Notes: generated by a model not told the origin, from the sequence alone. Shown: positions 8,381-18,072, numbered from the stretch's first letter. The stretch: DNA of 64,000 nucleotides from DASQBT01 sp963746955 (GCA_963746955.1 CAVVDR010000023.1:62001-126000), one strand, 5' to 3'. Numbers and translations: made by a program.

Positions 8381-10999
8381 TTAGCCTGACAAGCGTTCCG
8401 CGACCCAGTTTGCTACGCCGGCCAGGGCATTGGCCAACTGGTCAGGGCGGGTGCCGCCGGCTTGGGCGAGATCAGGTTTGCCGCCCCCTTTCCCGCCCAC
8501 CTGGCTCGCTACATGGTTAACCAGTTCGCCCGCCTTGACCCGGTTGGTCAGATCCGGGGTGACGGCAGCAATCAGGTTGACCCTGCCATCCCGACTGGCG
8601 CCAAAAACCAGGACGCAGGAATGGAGCTTGTCGCGCACTTTATCGGCAGTGTCCCGCAAAGCCTTGACGTCTGTGCCTTCCAGTTCAAGCGCGAGAATTT
8701 TCACTCCATTGACTTCCACCGCCCGGGAGATCAGGGCATCGCCCTGACTAACGGCCAATTTTGATTTGAGCCGGCCCAGTTCTTTTTCGTGTGCTTTGAG
8801 CTGGTCCTGAATCTGGGTGATCTTCTGGAGAAGTTCGACGGGCTGCACTTTGAGTGCGGCGGCGGCCTGGCGGGCGCGCGCTTCCAAGTCTTGCAGATAG
8901 GCCAGGGCGTTATCGCCTGTAAGAGCCTCGACACGTCGGATCCCGGCTGCAACCCCACCTTCCATGACTATTTTGAACAGGCCGATGTCGCCAGTCCGGC
9001 CGACGTGGGTGCCGCCACACAGTTCTCGCGACGAACCGATGTCAAGCACCCGGACCTCGTCACCATACTTTTCGTCGAACAACATCATGGCCCCCAGCTT
9101 ACGCGCCTCGTCCATGGACAAGACCCGGGCCAGGGTGGGTGTGTTGGCGAGGATCTCCTTGTTGACGATTTCCTCCACATGCTGGATTTCCGTTTCGCTC
9201 AGGGGCCTACCATGGGCGAAATCGAAGCGGGTTTTGTCCGCATCCACCAGCGAACCCTTCTGCTGTACGTGGGCCCCCAGAACCTCGCGCAACGCTTTAT
9301 GCATGAGGTGGGTGACCGAGTGATTACGCATGGTGCGGGCGCGCCGCACACCGTCAACCCGGGCGGCGATTCTGGCGCCCACTTGGAGTCGGCCCCGGGT
9401 CAGGCTTCCGTGGTGGCCAAACACATCGGCGCGGATCTTTTGAGTATCGCTCACCTCGAAGTGCAGGTCTTCCGTTTTCAGAATGCCACTATCCCCCACC
9501 TGGCCGCCCGCTTCGGCGTAAAAAGGTGTTCGGTCCAGAACCACGACCGCCGACTGGCCGAGGACGATGTCGTTCACCGGGCTCCCGTCCAAATACAAGG
9601 CGGTGACCATCGCATCGTCCACATTCAGACTTTCGTAACCGTAGAAATCGGTGGGCAGGCCGCTGTACTCCAGGGTGCCTGCCATCTTGAATTTCCCGGC
9701 AGCCCGCGCTCGCTCCTTTTGACGCGTCATTGCGGTTTCGAAGCCGGCCTCATTCAGGGTGATGCCGCGTTCCCGACAGATGTCCGCGGTGAGGTCCAAT
9801 GGGAAGCCAAACGTATCATAAAGCTTGAACGCGGTTTCTCCATCCAGTTCACGGATGCCGTCGCCAAGCGCGGCCTCCAGAATGGCCATGCCATGCACCA
9901 GCGTTTCGCCGAACCGCTCCTCCTCCTGCAAGACAATTTCGGCGGCCCGTTTCTGGGCGGATTTGAGGTCCGGATAGGCCGCGCCCATTACATCACACAA
10001 ATCAGGCACCAGCCTGTAAAAGAAGCGCTGATTCTGACCCAGCTTGTGGCCGTGGCGCAGGGCTCGTCGAATAATGCGGCGCAATACATAGGCACGACCT
10101 TCATTCCCAGGAATGATCCCATCCACTATCAGAAAGCTCGTGGCGCGTATGTGGTCGGCAATGACCTTGAGCGAAGGGTCGCGCGGATCCCTGCAGCCAG
10201 TTTCCCGCATCGCGGCGCCGATCAGATGCTTGAAGAGGTCGATTTCGTAATTGGAATGAACATTCTGCATAACGGCGGAAATGCGTTCCAGACCCATGCC
10301 CGTATCGACAGAGGGCTTGGGCAGCGGATGCATGACGCCGTCCTCATCGCGGTTGAACTGCATGAACACGATATTCCAGATTTCGATATAGCGGTCACTA
10401 TCCTCATCGGGGCTGCCCGGTGGACCCCCGGGAATTTCCGGACCATGGTCGTAAAAGATTTCGGTGCAGGGCCCGCAGGGACCGGTATCGCCCATCTGCC
10501 AGAAGTTGTCGGAGGCGTAACGGGCACCCTTGTTGTCGCCGATACGCACGAGGTGATCGGCAGGCATGCCGATATCATTGGCCCAAATATTGTAGGCTTC
10601 ATCGTCTTCAGCATAGACCGTCACCCAAAGCTTCTCAGTGGGAAGACCTAATTCCCGGGATAGAAACTCCCAGGCATACTGGATGGCGTCGCGCTTGAAA
10701 TAATCGCCGAAGCTGAAGTTGCCGAGCATTTCGAAGAAGGTATGATGGCGCGCGGTGTAACCCACATTCTCGAGATCATTATGCTTGCCGCCGGCACGTA
10801 AGCAGCGCTGCGACGAAGCGGCCCTGACATAAGGCCGTCGTTCCAATCCCAGAAACACGTCCTTGAATTGGACCATGCCCGCATTGGTGAAGAGCAGACT
10901 CGGGTCATTGGCCGGGATCAGCGAACTGGATGGAACGACGGTATGGCGTTTTGCGGCAAAAAAATCCAGGAAGCGTTGGCGTATCTCGTTGCTGGTCAT
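8381..10999 (-). CDS. alaS: Alanyl-tRNA synthetase
   Basis: Charges tRNA(Ala) in the cytoplasm and edits mischarged Ser/Gly. From ATG 10999 (MTSNEIRQRFLDFF) the protein has 872 aa, the usual length. The class II catalytic core is N-terminal (SSLIPANDPSLLFTNAGMVQFKD; ENVGYTARHHTFFEMLGNFSFGDYFK). The editing domain carries the zinc-type motif HSVTHLMHKAL, paired with CGGTHVGRTGDIG. A coiled segment and the C-Ala domain (GGKGGGKPDLAQAGG) close the protein. It follows soxB on the same strand, separated by an intrinsic terminator, so it is probably transcribed separately from the sox genes. Confidence 0.97.
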   Translation of the reverse strand: MTSNEIRQRFLDFFAAKRHTVVPSSSLIPANDPSLLFTNAGMVQFKDVFLGLERRPYVRAASSQRCLRAGGKHNDLENVGYTARHHTFFEMLGNFSFGDYFKRDAIQYAWEFLSRELGLPTEKLWVTVYAEDDEAYNIWANDIGMPADHLVRIGDNKGARYASDNFWQMGDTGPCGPCTEIFYDHGPEIPGGPPGSPDEDSDRYIEIWNIVFMQFNRDEDGVMHPLPKPSVDTGMGLERISAVMQNVHSNYEIDLFKHLIGAAMRETGCRDPRDPSLKVIADHIRATSFLIVDGIIPGNEGRAYVLRRIIRRALRHGHKLGQNQRFFYRLVPDLCDVMGAAYPDLKSAQKRAAEIVLQEEERFGETLVHGMAILEAALGDGIRELDGETAFKLYDTFGFPLDLTADICRERGITLNEAGFETAMTRQKERARAAGKFKMAGTLEYSGLPTDFYGYESLNVDDAMVTALYLDGSPVNDIVLGQSAVVVLDRTPFYAEAGGQVGDSGILKTEDLHFEVSDTQKIRADVFGHHGSLTRGRLQVGARIAARVDGVRRARTMRNHSVTHLMHKALREVLGAHVQQKGSLVDADKTRFDFAHGRPLSETEIQHVEEIVNKEILANTPTLARVLSMDEARKLGAMMLFDEKYGDEVRVLDIGSSRELCGGTHVGRTGDIGLFKIVMEGGVAAGIRRVEALTGDNALAYLQDLEARARQAAAALKVQPVELLQKITQIQDQLKAHEKELGRLKSKLAVSQGDALISRAVEVNGVKILALELEGTDVKALRDTADKVRDKLHSCVLVFGASRDGRVNLIAAVTPDLTNRVKAGELVNHVASQVGGKGGGKPDLAQAGGTRPDQLANALAGVANWVAERLSG

Positions 11000-11054
11000 G
11001 GAGAACGGGACAAAAATTTTCTCCCATCTTATCAGGGCGCAGCGGGTGCCACGC

Positions 11055-11079
11055 AAAAAAGAAGGGCCCGCAGGCCCTT
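11055..11079 (-). terminator. Intrinsic terminator after soxB
   Basis: On the minus strand a perfect 7-bp stem AAGGGCC/GGCCCTT with a 4-nt loop is followed by CTTTTTT. It lies 44 nt past the soxB stop and before alaS, and so ends the sox transcript. Confidence 0.9.
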
Positions 11080-11122
11080 GGGAGGAGGATCAGGGGGATG
11101 GAAATTGTCCATCCCCGCTGAC

Positions 11123-12841
11123 TTAAACGGCTATGCCGGGGTTGCCGGGGGATATCCCGATTACTTTGGGCATGTTGAGTTTGACGCCCTTGATGGTCTT
11201 CTTGCTGCGCAGATACTCCGCCACCACATCCCAGATGGCGGCGCCGGAGACGCCTTCGCTTACAGGCGCCCAGCCGGCAACCTTGTAGCTCTTATTTGGG
11301 TCAACGGCCTTGCCATTGAGCACCATGTTGCTGATGCGCTCGCCAATTTTCTTGGTGGGATCCACGGTGTAATGGATGCCGCCCACCCTGACCATGTCTC
11401 CGCCCTGCTGATAGTATGGGTCGGCATTGAACAGGTTGTCGCACACATCTTCCATGATCATCTTGATGGTCTCGCCTGTCATGTTGTTCAGGGTGCTGTA
11501 AGGGTAGGTGATGGCAGTCTGGTCCATCAGCCTCTCCATGGTAATGGTGTCGCCTGGCAGCAAGCTGGTGCCCCAGCGGAAGCCTGGGGAAAATGCGGCG
11601 TCCGCACCCTTGACCTCCATCAGGGCATCCAAAATCACCTGATCGAAGCTGCCGTTGAAGTTGCCGCGACGATAGAGCAAGTCTTCCGTAACCGCGAGTT
11701 CTTCTTCGAGTTGGCCCATGTATGGAGCGCGTATGTTCTTGATGAGCGACTCCATCTTGGTGTCCGCCGGCAGCAGGTTCGCAAATACCGGGAGCAGGCG
11801 ATATTTCCAGCCCTTCAACTTTCCGTCGGTCACGTCGAAATCCATGACGCCAAGGAACTTTCCGTTGGAGCCGGCGTTGGTTACCAGGGTGACGCCCCTG
11901 GCATTCTTGACTTCCACGGGCTGAGGCACGCCGTCGTGGGTATGGCCACCGAAAATCGCATCGATGCCGGTGACGCGGCTGGCCAGCTTGAGATCAACGT
12001 CCATGCCGTTGTGTGACAGCACGACGACCACTTGAGCGCCCTTGGCTCGGGCTTCGTCCACCCACTTCTGCATTGAGTCTTCACGGATGCCAAAACTCCA
12101 GTCCGGCACCAAATAACGCGGGTTAGCGATCGGAGTATAGGGGAAGGCCTGACCAATGATGGCGACATTGATGCCATTGATCTCCTTGACCACGTAGGGC
12201 TTGAACACCTGGTCGCCAAAATCGTTGGTGACCACATTTTGTGCGACGAATTCAATCCCGGCTTTCTTGAAATCGTTATCGACAATTTGTCTCACGCGAT
12301 CTGCGCCAAGCGTGTATTCCCAATGGCCGGTCATCACGTCAACGCCGAGCTGGATGCAGGCATCGACCATATCCTGGCCGTTAGTCCAAAGCGAGGTTGC
12401 TGAGCCCTGCCAAGTGTCGCCACCATCAAGCAGCAGGGAGCCGGAGCGGGAGGCTCGGACTTTGTCGACAAGGGTTTTCAGATGGGCGAAACCGCCCACC
12501 TTGCCATAGGTGCGTGCGGCCGCGGGAAAGTCAAGGTAAGTGAAGGCGTAAGCTTCCCGGCTGTCAGGCCTGATGCCATATCGTTTGAGCAGATGCTCGC
12601 CAACCAGATGGGGAACCTTGCCTTCCGCATTGCCGATGCCGAGGTTGACATTGGGCTCACGGAAATAGATCGGCAGCAGTTGAGCATGGCAGTCGGTCAT
12701 GTGCATCAGCGACACGTTGCCATAGGGACTCAGATTGTAGATATCCGCATTTCCGGCCAACACCTCCTTGCTGTCTATGGCCATGCCCGATGCGGCGGCC
12801 ACCGCCAGCATCTGCAGAAATTCACGTCGATTCATGTGCAT
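11123..12841 (-). CDS. soxB: SoxB, thiosulfohydrolase of the Sox pathway
   Basis: Periplasmic dimanganese enzyme that hydrolyses the sulfone group from SoxY-bound thiosulfonate, releasing sulfate. The N-terminus has a Tat-type signal (NRREFLQML, then a hydrophobic stretch). The metallophosphatase/5'-nucleotidase fold shows its metal motifs: MTDCHAQLLP near residue 48, LLLDGGDTWQGSATS, MTGHWEYTLG, VVLSHNGMDVD and FGGHTHDG. At 572 aa it is of usual SoxB length. The start is backed by AAGGAG 7 nt upstream. It is the last sox gene and is separated from soxA by an internal terminator. Confidence 0.97.
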   Translation of the reverse strand: MHMNRREFLQMLAVAAASGMAIDSKEVLAGNADIYNLSPYGNVSLMHMTDCHAQLLPIYFREPNVNLGIGNAEGKVPHLVGEHLLKRYGIRPDSREAYAFTYLDFPAAARTYGKVGGFAHLKTLVDKVRASRSGSLLLDGGDTWQGSATSLWTNGQDMVDACIQLGVDVMTGHWEYTLGADRVRQIVDNDFKKAGIEFVAQNVVTNDFGDQVFKPYVVKEINGINVAIIGQAFPYTPIANPRYLVPDWSFGIREDSMQKWVDEARAKGAQVVVVLSHNGMDVDLKLASRVTGIDAIFGGHTHDGVPQPVEVKNARGVTLVTNAGSNGKFLGVMDFDVTDGKLKGWKYRLLPVFANLLPADTKMESLIKNIRAPYMGQLEEELAVTEDLLYRRGNFNGSFDQVILDALMEVKGADAAFSPGFRWGTSLLPGDTITMERLMDQTAITYPYSTLNNMTGETIKMIMEDVCDNLFNADPYYQQGGDMVRVGGIHYTVDPTKKIGERISNMVLNGKAVDPNKSYKVAGWAPVSEGVSGAAIWDVVAEYLRSKKTIKGVKLNMPKVIGISPGNPGIAV

Positions 12842-12932
12842 GAAATGTCTCCTTGGGCACTATATTTGAAGGTGAGATTTTGTGGATTGGAACAACTTTG
12901 GTAAATGGTTGTTTTGACCTATCCGGTAAACG

Positions 12933-12954
12933 AAAAAGGCCTGGAGACCAGGCC
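12933..12954 (-). terminator. Intrinsic terminator between soxA and soxB
   Basis: On the minus strand GGCCTGG-TCT-CCAGGCC, a perfect 7-bp stem with a 3-nt loop, is directly followed by TTTTTCG. It lies 26 nt after the soxA stop and about 90 nt before the soxB start, inside the gene cluster. It should reduce transcription of soxB relative to soxXYZA. Confidence 0.88.
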
Positions 12955-12979
12955 ATTCCGTTTAACGCAGGGTGTTGTC

Positions 12980-13810
12980 TTATTTGCGAAAGACTGAAGC
13001 TTTCATCGGCAGGCCATTGGACAGATAAGAGTGGAAATACTCCAGATTGTTCAAGGCGGTGCTGCCCTCGGGTGGGGAGATGCCGCGCACGGATTTGTAG
13101 CAACCCTCATAGCGTTTTTGCAGGGTCACAAGATTGTCGCCACCGCGAAACACCGGCCAATGCACCGCTTGTCCGACCACGGGGGAAAGCAACTCGGAAC
13201 GTAAACGAACGCCTGCATTCTGTACATGGCAGGTGGCGCAGGCAAAGTTCAACTGTCCCGCACGCGAGAAGAACCGCTTCTTCCCGTCTTCATAAGCGGC
13301 CAGGGCAGCCGGCCCTTCCACCTTGATGTTCATGAGCATGCCATCCGACAGGGTGCGCATGTATGCGGTGAGAATGCCCATGGTCTTCATGTCGCTGACC
13401 TTGTAGGGCTCTTCTCCATTTGCCGCGCGGCAATCATTGATGGCGTCTTGCAGGGTGACGACTTTGCCTTTCTTGTCATCGAAATAAGGATAGTTTCCGG
13501 CGATGTTCTTGCCGCCGTTGGGCAGGCAGTCGGCATAGGTCTTCCCGCTCTTGAGCGGGGTTTCCCACATCTTTTGACCCTTGTCGATATCCCCAATAAA
13601 CGGAGGAAATTCCATGATGCTGTTGTACTGGGCCATGGAGTCCGGGTCGAACGCGAGTGCACCGTACACATAATTTTCGATAGGGATGTTGGGATATTTC
13701 TTGGTGTAATAGGCAATAAGGTCCTGCCGGTCCTGCTCCGGAGAGGCGACGGCCGCACCCATTCCCAATACGAGACCTGCGGCTGCCACACCCAACATCA
13801 ATTTTTTCAT
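12980..13810 (-). CDS. soxA: SoxA, cytochrome c subunit of the SoxXA complex
   Basis: Periplasmic c-type cytochrome that, with SoxX, oxidatively links thiosulfate to the SoxY cysteine. ATG 13810 has GGAGG 5 nt upstream and starts a clean signal peptide (MKKLMLGVAAAGLVLGMGAAVA). The mature protein has one haem site, CATCH (Cys191, Cys194, His195). Cys95 and Cys127 sit where di-haem SoxA proteins have their first haem and probably form a disulfide. Cys237 (RYEGCYKSVRG) is the expected active-site cysteine that can carry a persulfide. It is therefore a mono-haem SoxA of 276 aa, of ordinary length. Confidence 0.95.
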   Translation of the reverse strand: MKKLMLGVAAAGLVLGMGAAVASPEQDRQDLIAYYTKKYPNIPIENYVYGALAFDPDSMAQYNSIMEFPPFIGDIDKGQKMWETPLKSGKTYADCLPNGGKNIAGNYPYFDDKKGKVVTLQDAINDCRAANGEEPYKVSDMKTMGILTAYMRTLSDGMLMNIKVEGPAALAAYEDGKKRFFSRAGQLNFACATCHVQNAGVRLRSELLSPVVGQAVHWPVFRGGDNLVTLQKRYEGCYKSVRGISPPEGSTALNNLEYFHSYLSNGLPMKASVFRK

Positions 13811-13881
13811 ACCAGCCTCCAAATGAATCCTTGGTGTAAGACAAGGGACGGGGCTCCGCCCCGCCCATTCCATCCGTTCTG

Positions 13882-14196
13882 CTAGCTGATGGTCGCTGCG
13901 TCGGTGCGCTTGTCGCCGGAATTGTCCACCCAGCTGATACTGACTTTGTCACCGGACTTGGCACCTTTGACCTTGAAGCCCACAAGGGGATTCTTGGATA
14001 TCCCGGTTCCCCAGTTGGCGGTCAGGACCGTGCCACCGTTAATGGTCGCGGTGACTTCCTGAATGAACAACGCGGGGACCAACTGGCCGGTCTTGGCGTC
14101 CTTGCGCTGACCGGTTTCCATGACGTGATTGAACAGCACTTTAATGTCGGCCACATCGCCTTCCATCTTGGCGCGAATTTTCATGGGTTCTGCCAT
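13882..14196 (-). CDS. soxZ: SoxZ, sulfur-carrier partner of SoxY
   Basis: Small immunoglobulin-fold protein that forms the SoxYZ carrier in the periplasm. It has no signal peptide of its own and is exported with SoxY. Family features include MKIRAKMEGDVADIKVLFNHVMETGQRKD and the C-terminal WVDNSGDKRTDAATI. At 104 aa it has the usual length. AAGGAG lies 7 nt upstream of the start. Order is soxX-soxY-soxZ-soxA-soxB on the minus strand. Confidence 0.96.
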   Translation of the reverse strand: MAEPMKIRAKMEGDVADIKVLFNHVMETGQRKDAKTGQLVPALFIQEVTATINGGTVLTANWGTGISKNPLVGFKVKGAKSGDKVSISWVDNSGDKRTDAATIS

Positions 14197-14284
14197 TTGT
14201 AACTCCTTAAATCTCTAATAAATGTTTCGCAAGCGCTTGGGGTTGATGTCCTAGTCCACAGGGACGTAACTGAGGCTGGTTCGT

Positions 14285-14752
14285 TTAGCCTCCGCAGCCG
14301 CCGATGGTGACCTTGACTTCCTTCGCGGCCGTGTAGGATTTGCCGTCGGCGGTTACGATGGCGCGCACCAAGGCCGTCGCGCCCATTTTGATCCGGGTGG
14401 CAATATAACCCTGGGTACCGTCAAAAAACTTGAAATCGGCAAGAAGCGGGGTGACATTCTTTTCCGCCATGATGGCGATACTGGTGGTGCCGGGAATGGC
14501 GCTGGTCACTTCAACCGGGACCACGGCGCCGTTCTCGGCAATATCCGGAGCCTTGATGCTGATGTCCTTGGAATCGGCGGGGCCCGCGACACCCATGCCT
14601 TTCATGGCATCGGCAACATTCTTGGCTTCAAACGCAGCTTTGTTCCAGTCGGCCAAAACCTGTGTGGGTTTGAGCAGGCCGGCAGCCACAGCCACGACCA
14701 CAGCGCTGGCGCCGGTGGCGCCCTTGAGTACGTTTCTCCGAAGAGCGTTCAT
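14285..14752 (-). CDS. soxY: SoxY, thiosulfate-carrying protein
   Basis: Carrier that holds the pathway intermediates on a cysteine near the flexible C-terminus. The chain ends in GGCGG, the SoxY swinging arm, with Cys153 of 155. The N-terminus is a twin-arginine-like signal (LRRNVLKGATGASAVVV) ending near VLA. The rest is the SoxY beta sandwich (VPVEVTSAIPGTTSIAIMAEKN). AAGGAG precedes the start by 8 nt. It lies 12 nt after soxX and 88 nt before soxZ. Confidence 0.96.
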   Translation of the reverse strand: MNALRRNVLKGATGASAVVVAVAAGLLKPTQVLADWNKAAFEAKNVADAMKGMGVAGPADSKDISIKAPDIAENGAVVPVEVTSAIPGTTSIAIMAEKNVTPLLADFKFFDGTQGYIATRIKMGATALVRAIVTADGKSYTAAKEVKVTIGGCGG

Positions 14753-14764
14753 TAGGTGTTCTCC

Positions 14765-15130
14765 TTACAGACCGTAAATAAAATCAGTTATCTTGTCGAT
14801 CTCCTCTTCCGTCAGGATCTTGTGTCTCCCGAAAGGCGGCATTGAAGTGTTGGGGTTGGCGACCGTGGCGTCAAAAATTTGCGCGCGCAGCTTGGCCTTG
14901 TCCGGATAGCGGGCGCTCATGGCGATGAGGGGCGGGCCGTACAAACCGGTAGACTCAGCGTCCGGCACAGTGGGCATGCCATGGCAGGCCAGACAGTTGC
15001 CCTTGGATCGGTCGAACGCCAGTTCCTTGCCCGTTGACTCTTTTTTGGGTGCATCGGCAGCCAGAGCCGAGCCTGTCAGAACAATGGTTCCAAGCAGGAC
15101 CGTGGTCACAACCTTGACGAACATCCGCAT
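14765..15130 (-). CDS. soxX: SoxX, mono-haem cytochrome c of the SoxXA complex
   Basis: Electron-accepting subunit of SoxXA. ATG 15130 (MRMFVKVV) is preferred over ATG 15136 because GGAGG sits 6 nt before it and directly abuts the other. A signal peptide runs to about residue 24 (SALA). The haem-binding motif is CLACH (Cys46, Cys49, His50) and the distal ligand is probably Met97 in NTSMPPFGRH. At 121 aa this is a compact SoxX. It is the first gene of the sox cluster; the promoter should lie in 15131-15322, where no strong consensus was seen. Confidence 0.94.
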   Translation of the reverse strand: MRMFVKVVTTVLLGTIVLTGSALAADAPKKESTGKELAFDRSKGNCLACHGMPTVPDAESTGLYGPPLIAMSARYPDKAKLRAQIFDATVANPNTSMPPFGRHKILTEEEIDKITDFIYGL

Positions 15131-15322
15131 AGTCATCCTCCGTAAGTAACGTTGCGTGCAGGTCTTGGAGCCGGAGAAAATTAGCGCCCCGCCACTCGAT
15201 CCAACGTTTGGTCTACCCGAAATTCGGAAGCCGCAAGCATAGAGCAGGTGGAATCATGGGCGCAAGGGCCGGCCATGAATTCTCGCGCTATTTTGGCGGT
15301 AAATTAATACCAGGCAGAGGGG

Positions 15323-16753
15323 TTATTTTTTGGCCTGTTCCGCCAGGGTCGCTTGCCATTCCCTGCGCCGCGCTTCGGCGGCGGACAGATCATAAAAATC
15401 GCCATCACCCGCTTTAAGCCCCAGATTGAGCTGCTCGATCGCGGCCCGCAGATCGCCGCTCAATGCGAGTGATTCTGCCGTCGCCCGATGACTGGCGAGC
15501 CGCTGGCCCAGCATCGCATGGGCGCGGCCAAGCAGTTTCCACAACCGTATATCGTCCGATCCGGAGGCGGTCTTGGTCTTGAGGAGCGCAAGAGCTTCCT
15601 GGGGGTGGCGACTTTCCAGGAGGGCGTTCGCGTAGCCGTAAAGCAGGGGAAGGTAGGTGGGGTACCGGCTGAGCCCGGCACGGTAGCGGGTCAGCGCGAG
15701 ATCAAGTTTGCCGGATTTGGCAGCGGTCGTTGCCAGCAGAAGCGAGGCCAATGGACTCGAACTCAGCCCGGCAAATTTTTGGGCGGAGGCTTCTGCAGCG
15801 TCGAACTGGCTCGCGCGCAAATATCCACGGGCCAGACCATACTGAGTGGCGGCCTCGCTGCTGTAATTCCCCTCGCGTAACTCGGTTTGGAAATGAGCGA
15901 TGGCTTCCTGCGGAGTTCCGTCCATTGCCTTGATCCTGGCCCGGATAAACTGAAAGTCGCTGCTGTCCTGGTACTGCTTGTAGGGCAGATTTGCCAGGCG
16001 GGACTCGATGTCGGCTATGCGCTCAGAGGTCAAGGGGTGGTCGCTAAGGTACGCCGTGGCATTGGACTCATAAAGTCTGTTGGCGCGTTGGAGTCGTTCA
16101 AAGAAACTGGCCATTGCGTGCGGATCGAAGCCTGCGTTTTGCATCACATCAAAACCCATCCGATCTGCTTCCCGCTCAAAATCTCGACTGTAACTGAGTT
16201 GGTTTTGCATGTTCAGGGCCTGGGTACCTGCAATTGCGGCAGTTCCGGCATTGGGGTTGGATCGGGAGGCCAGGATGGCGACGGCGAGGGCGGCCATGCT
16301 TGGCCAGAAGCTCTTTTCCTGGTTGGCGATCATTCTGTAAAGGTGGTTTTGGTTGACATGGGATATTTCGTGCGCCAGAACCGCCGCCAGTTCCGATTCA
16401 TTGTCGGCCGCCATTATCAGTCCGGTATGGACTCCGATATGCGCGCCAGGGAGGGCAAAGGCATTGATGGTTGGATCTTGGAGCACAAAGAAGTCGAAAA
16501 TGCCTTGATTGCCCGGACTGTGGGAAACCAGTCGATAGCCCAATTCATTAAGGTAGGTTTCGATTACCGGGTCATCCAGGTAATGCGGATCCGCATAAAC
16601 GCTCTGCATGATGGAGCGGGCCAAGGTTTGTTCCTGTTCGTCGGTCAGATAAGTGCGGGACGACTCGCCTAGATCAGGCAGATCATTGGCATAGCTCACC
16701 GGCCAGGCAAGCGTCATGGTCAGGACCAACGGCAGCAAGGAATGTCTTTTCAC
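15323..16753 (-). CDS. BepA-like M48 metalloprotease with TPR repeats
   Basis: Periplasmic zinc protease of the BepA (YfgC) type, which checks outer-membrane protein and LptD assembly. The GTG at 16753 gives a good signal peptide (VKRHSLLPLVLTMTLAWPVSYA); longer upstream frames run into the divergent moaC gene and are unlikely. The zinc site is HEISH (His128, Glu129, His132) with Glu193 in DFEREAD as third ligand. Residues from about 240 to the end are tetratricopeptide repeats. At 476 aa it matches BepA size. It lies 192 nt upstream of soxX on the same strand with no clear link to sulfur metabolism. Confidence 0.9.
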   Translation of the reverse strand: MKRHSLLPLVLTMTLAWPVSYANDLPDLGESSRTYLTDEQEQTLARSIMQSVYADPHYLDDPVIETYLNELGYRLVSHSPGNQGIFDFFVLQDPTINAFALPGAHIGVHTGLIMAADNESELAAVLAHEISHVNQNHLYRMIANQEKSFWPSMAALAVAILASRSNPNAGTAAIAGTQALNMQNQLSYSRDFEREADRMGFDVMQNAGFDPHAMASFFERLQRANRLYESNATAYLSDHPLTSERIADIESRLANLPYKQYQDSSDFQFIRARIKAMDGTPQEAIAHFQTELREGNYSSEAATQYGLARGYLRASQFDAAEASAQKFAGLSSSPLASLLLATTAAKSGKLDLALTRYRAGLSRYPTYLPLLYGYANALLESRHPQEALALLKTKTASGSDDIRLWKLLGRAHAMLGQRLASHRATAESLALSGDLRAAIEQLNLGLKAGDGDFYDLSAAEARRREWQATLAEQAKK

Positions 16754-16758
16754 GATGC

Positions 16759-16770
16759 TAAGATATCTTA
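16759..16770. promoter_or_regulatory. 12-bp palindrome in the bepA/moaC divergent gap
   Basis: TAAGATATCTTA is a perfect palindrome in the 51-bp gap between two divergent start codons. It might be an operator or part of overlapping -10 regions. No regulator family is suggested by it. Confidence 0.25.
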
Positions 16771-16804
16771 TATCTGATTCAGGTTCCCGAAAGGGAGTGT
16801 AGCA

Positions 16805-17287
<483 letters not shown>

Positions 17288-17316
17288 TTGCGTTCCTGCA
17301 TTAACGGTGGAACAAG

Positions 17317-18072
17317 TTGCTGAAAGCGCTTCTGCTCCTGCTGGCCGTGTCGTCGACCTCCTGTTCCTGTCCTGGGCATTCGACAATGTCAGGGCCTGAA
17401 CATCTCCAGCTTGCCGTCCGTTCCGGCGAACAGCTCGACTATGTCCGCTACCCGGCTGAAGGCAATATGCGGCTGATCTGGGTCTCGTCCGAGTTCGGGC
17501 AGGGGGAAGCGGAACGCGCCGCGGCGCGCGATCTTGCAAAGCGTGGAGTAGAGGTCTGGATGGTCGATCTGACCTTCAGCTATATGTTGGAGGAGGGGCG
17601 CAAAGACTTTGATAAGGTGCCGTCGGCGGATATGCGGGCTTTGCTTAAGCTCGCCGAGAGGGACAAGACGCTTCTTGTTGTCGCACTCGGAAGAGCCGCT
17701 GTTCCATTACTCCGGGCATACGGATCATGGCAGGAGAGCGATGATCGGCCTCAACGTCTCCATTATCTTCTGATGAATCCCAATTTATACGAAGAAGCAG
17801 AGCCTTTGCGAGGACCCCGCTACTTGAACCTGGGCAAGTTGGAGGGAGCCGGGCTGCTCATTATTCAGCCGCGCCGCTCTGCCGGTGTTCTCTGGCTGGA
17901 CCGCCAGAGCGAAGCGCTGCGCAAACAGGGGGCCACGGTCAAGAATGAGGTTCTGGAGGGCTTGCGGGAGGGATTTTGGGTGCGTCTGGATGCTACCAAA
18001 CATGAACTCGAAATGAGTCAGCGGCTTGGCGACATCATCTGGGATCGGTTACCAGAGGTGAGGGAAAAATGA
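17317..18072 (+). CDS. Exported alpha/beta-hydrolase-like protein, probable lipoprotein
   Basis: A 251-aa protein from TTG 17317 with a hydrophobic signal (LKALLLLLAVSSTSCSC) whose Cys16 or Cys18 could be a lipid site, although the box is not ideal. The rest looks like a reduced alpha/beta hydrolase fold (MRLIWVSSEFG, VEVWMVDLTF, TLLVVALGRAAVPLL), but the serine elbow GxSxG is replaced by ALGRAA, so it may be inactive. Function unknown. Its stop overlaps the following thioredoxin-like gene by ATGA, suggesting the two are coupled and perhaps act together in the periplasm. Confidence 0.6.
   Translation: MLKALLLLLAVSSTSCSCPGHSTMSGPEHLQLAVRSGEQLDYVRYPAEGNMRLIWVSSEFGQGEAERAAARDLAKRGVEVWMVDLTFSYMLEEGRKDFDKVPSADMRALLKLAERDKTLLVVALGRAAVPLLRAYGSWQESDDRPQRLHYLLMNPNLYEEAEPLRGPRYLNLGKLEGAGLLIIQPRRSAGVLWLDRQSEALRKQGATVKNEVLEGLREGFWVRLDATKHELEMSQRLGDIIWDRLPEVREK

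Noticed and set aside
8204..8389. 61-codon plus-strand frame downstream of alaS
   Set aside because: No ribosome site and composition like non-coding sequence; overlaps the alaS 3' end.
8789..10651. 620-codon open frame on the plus strand
   Set aside because: It is antisense to alaS; the minus strand has the full alanyl-tRNA synthetase. A shadow of high-GC codon use.
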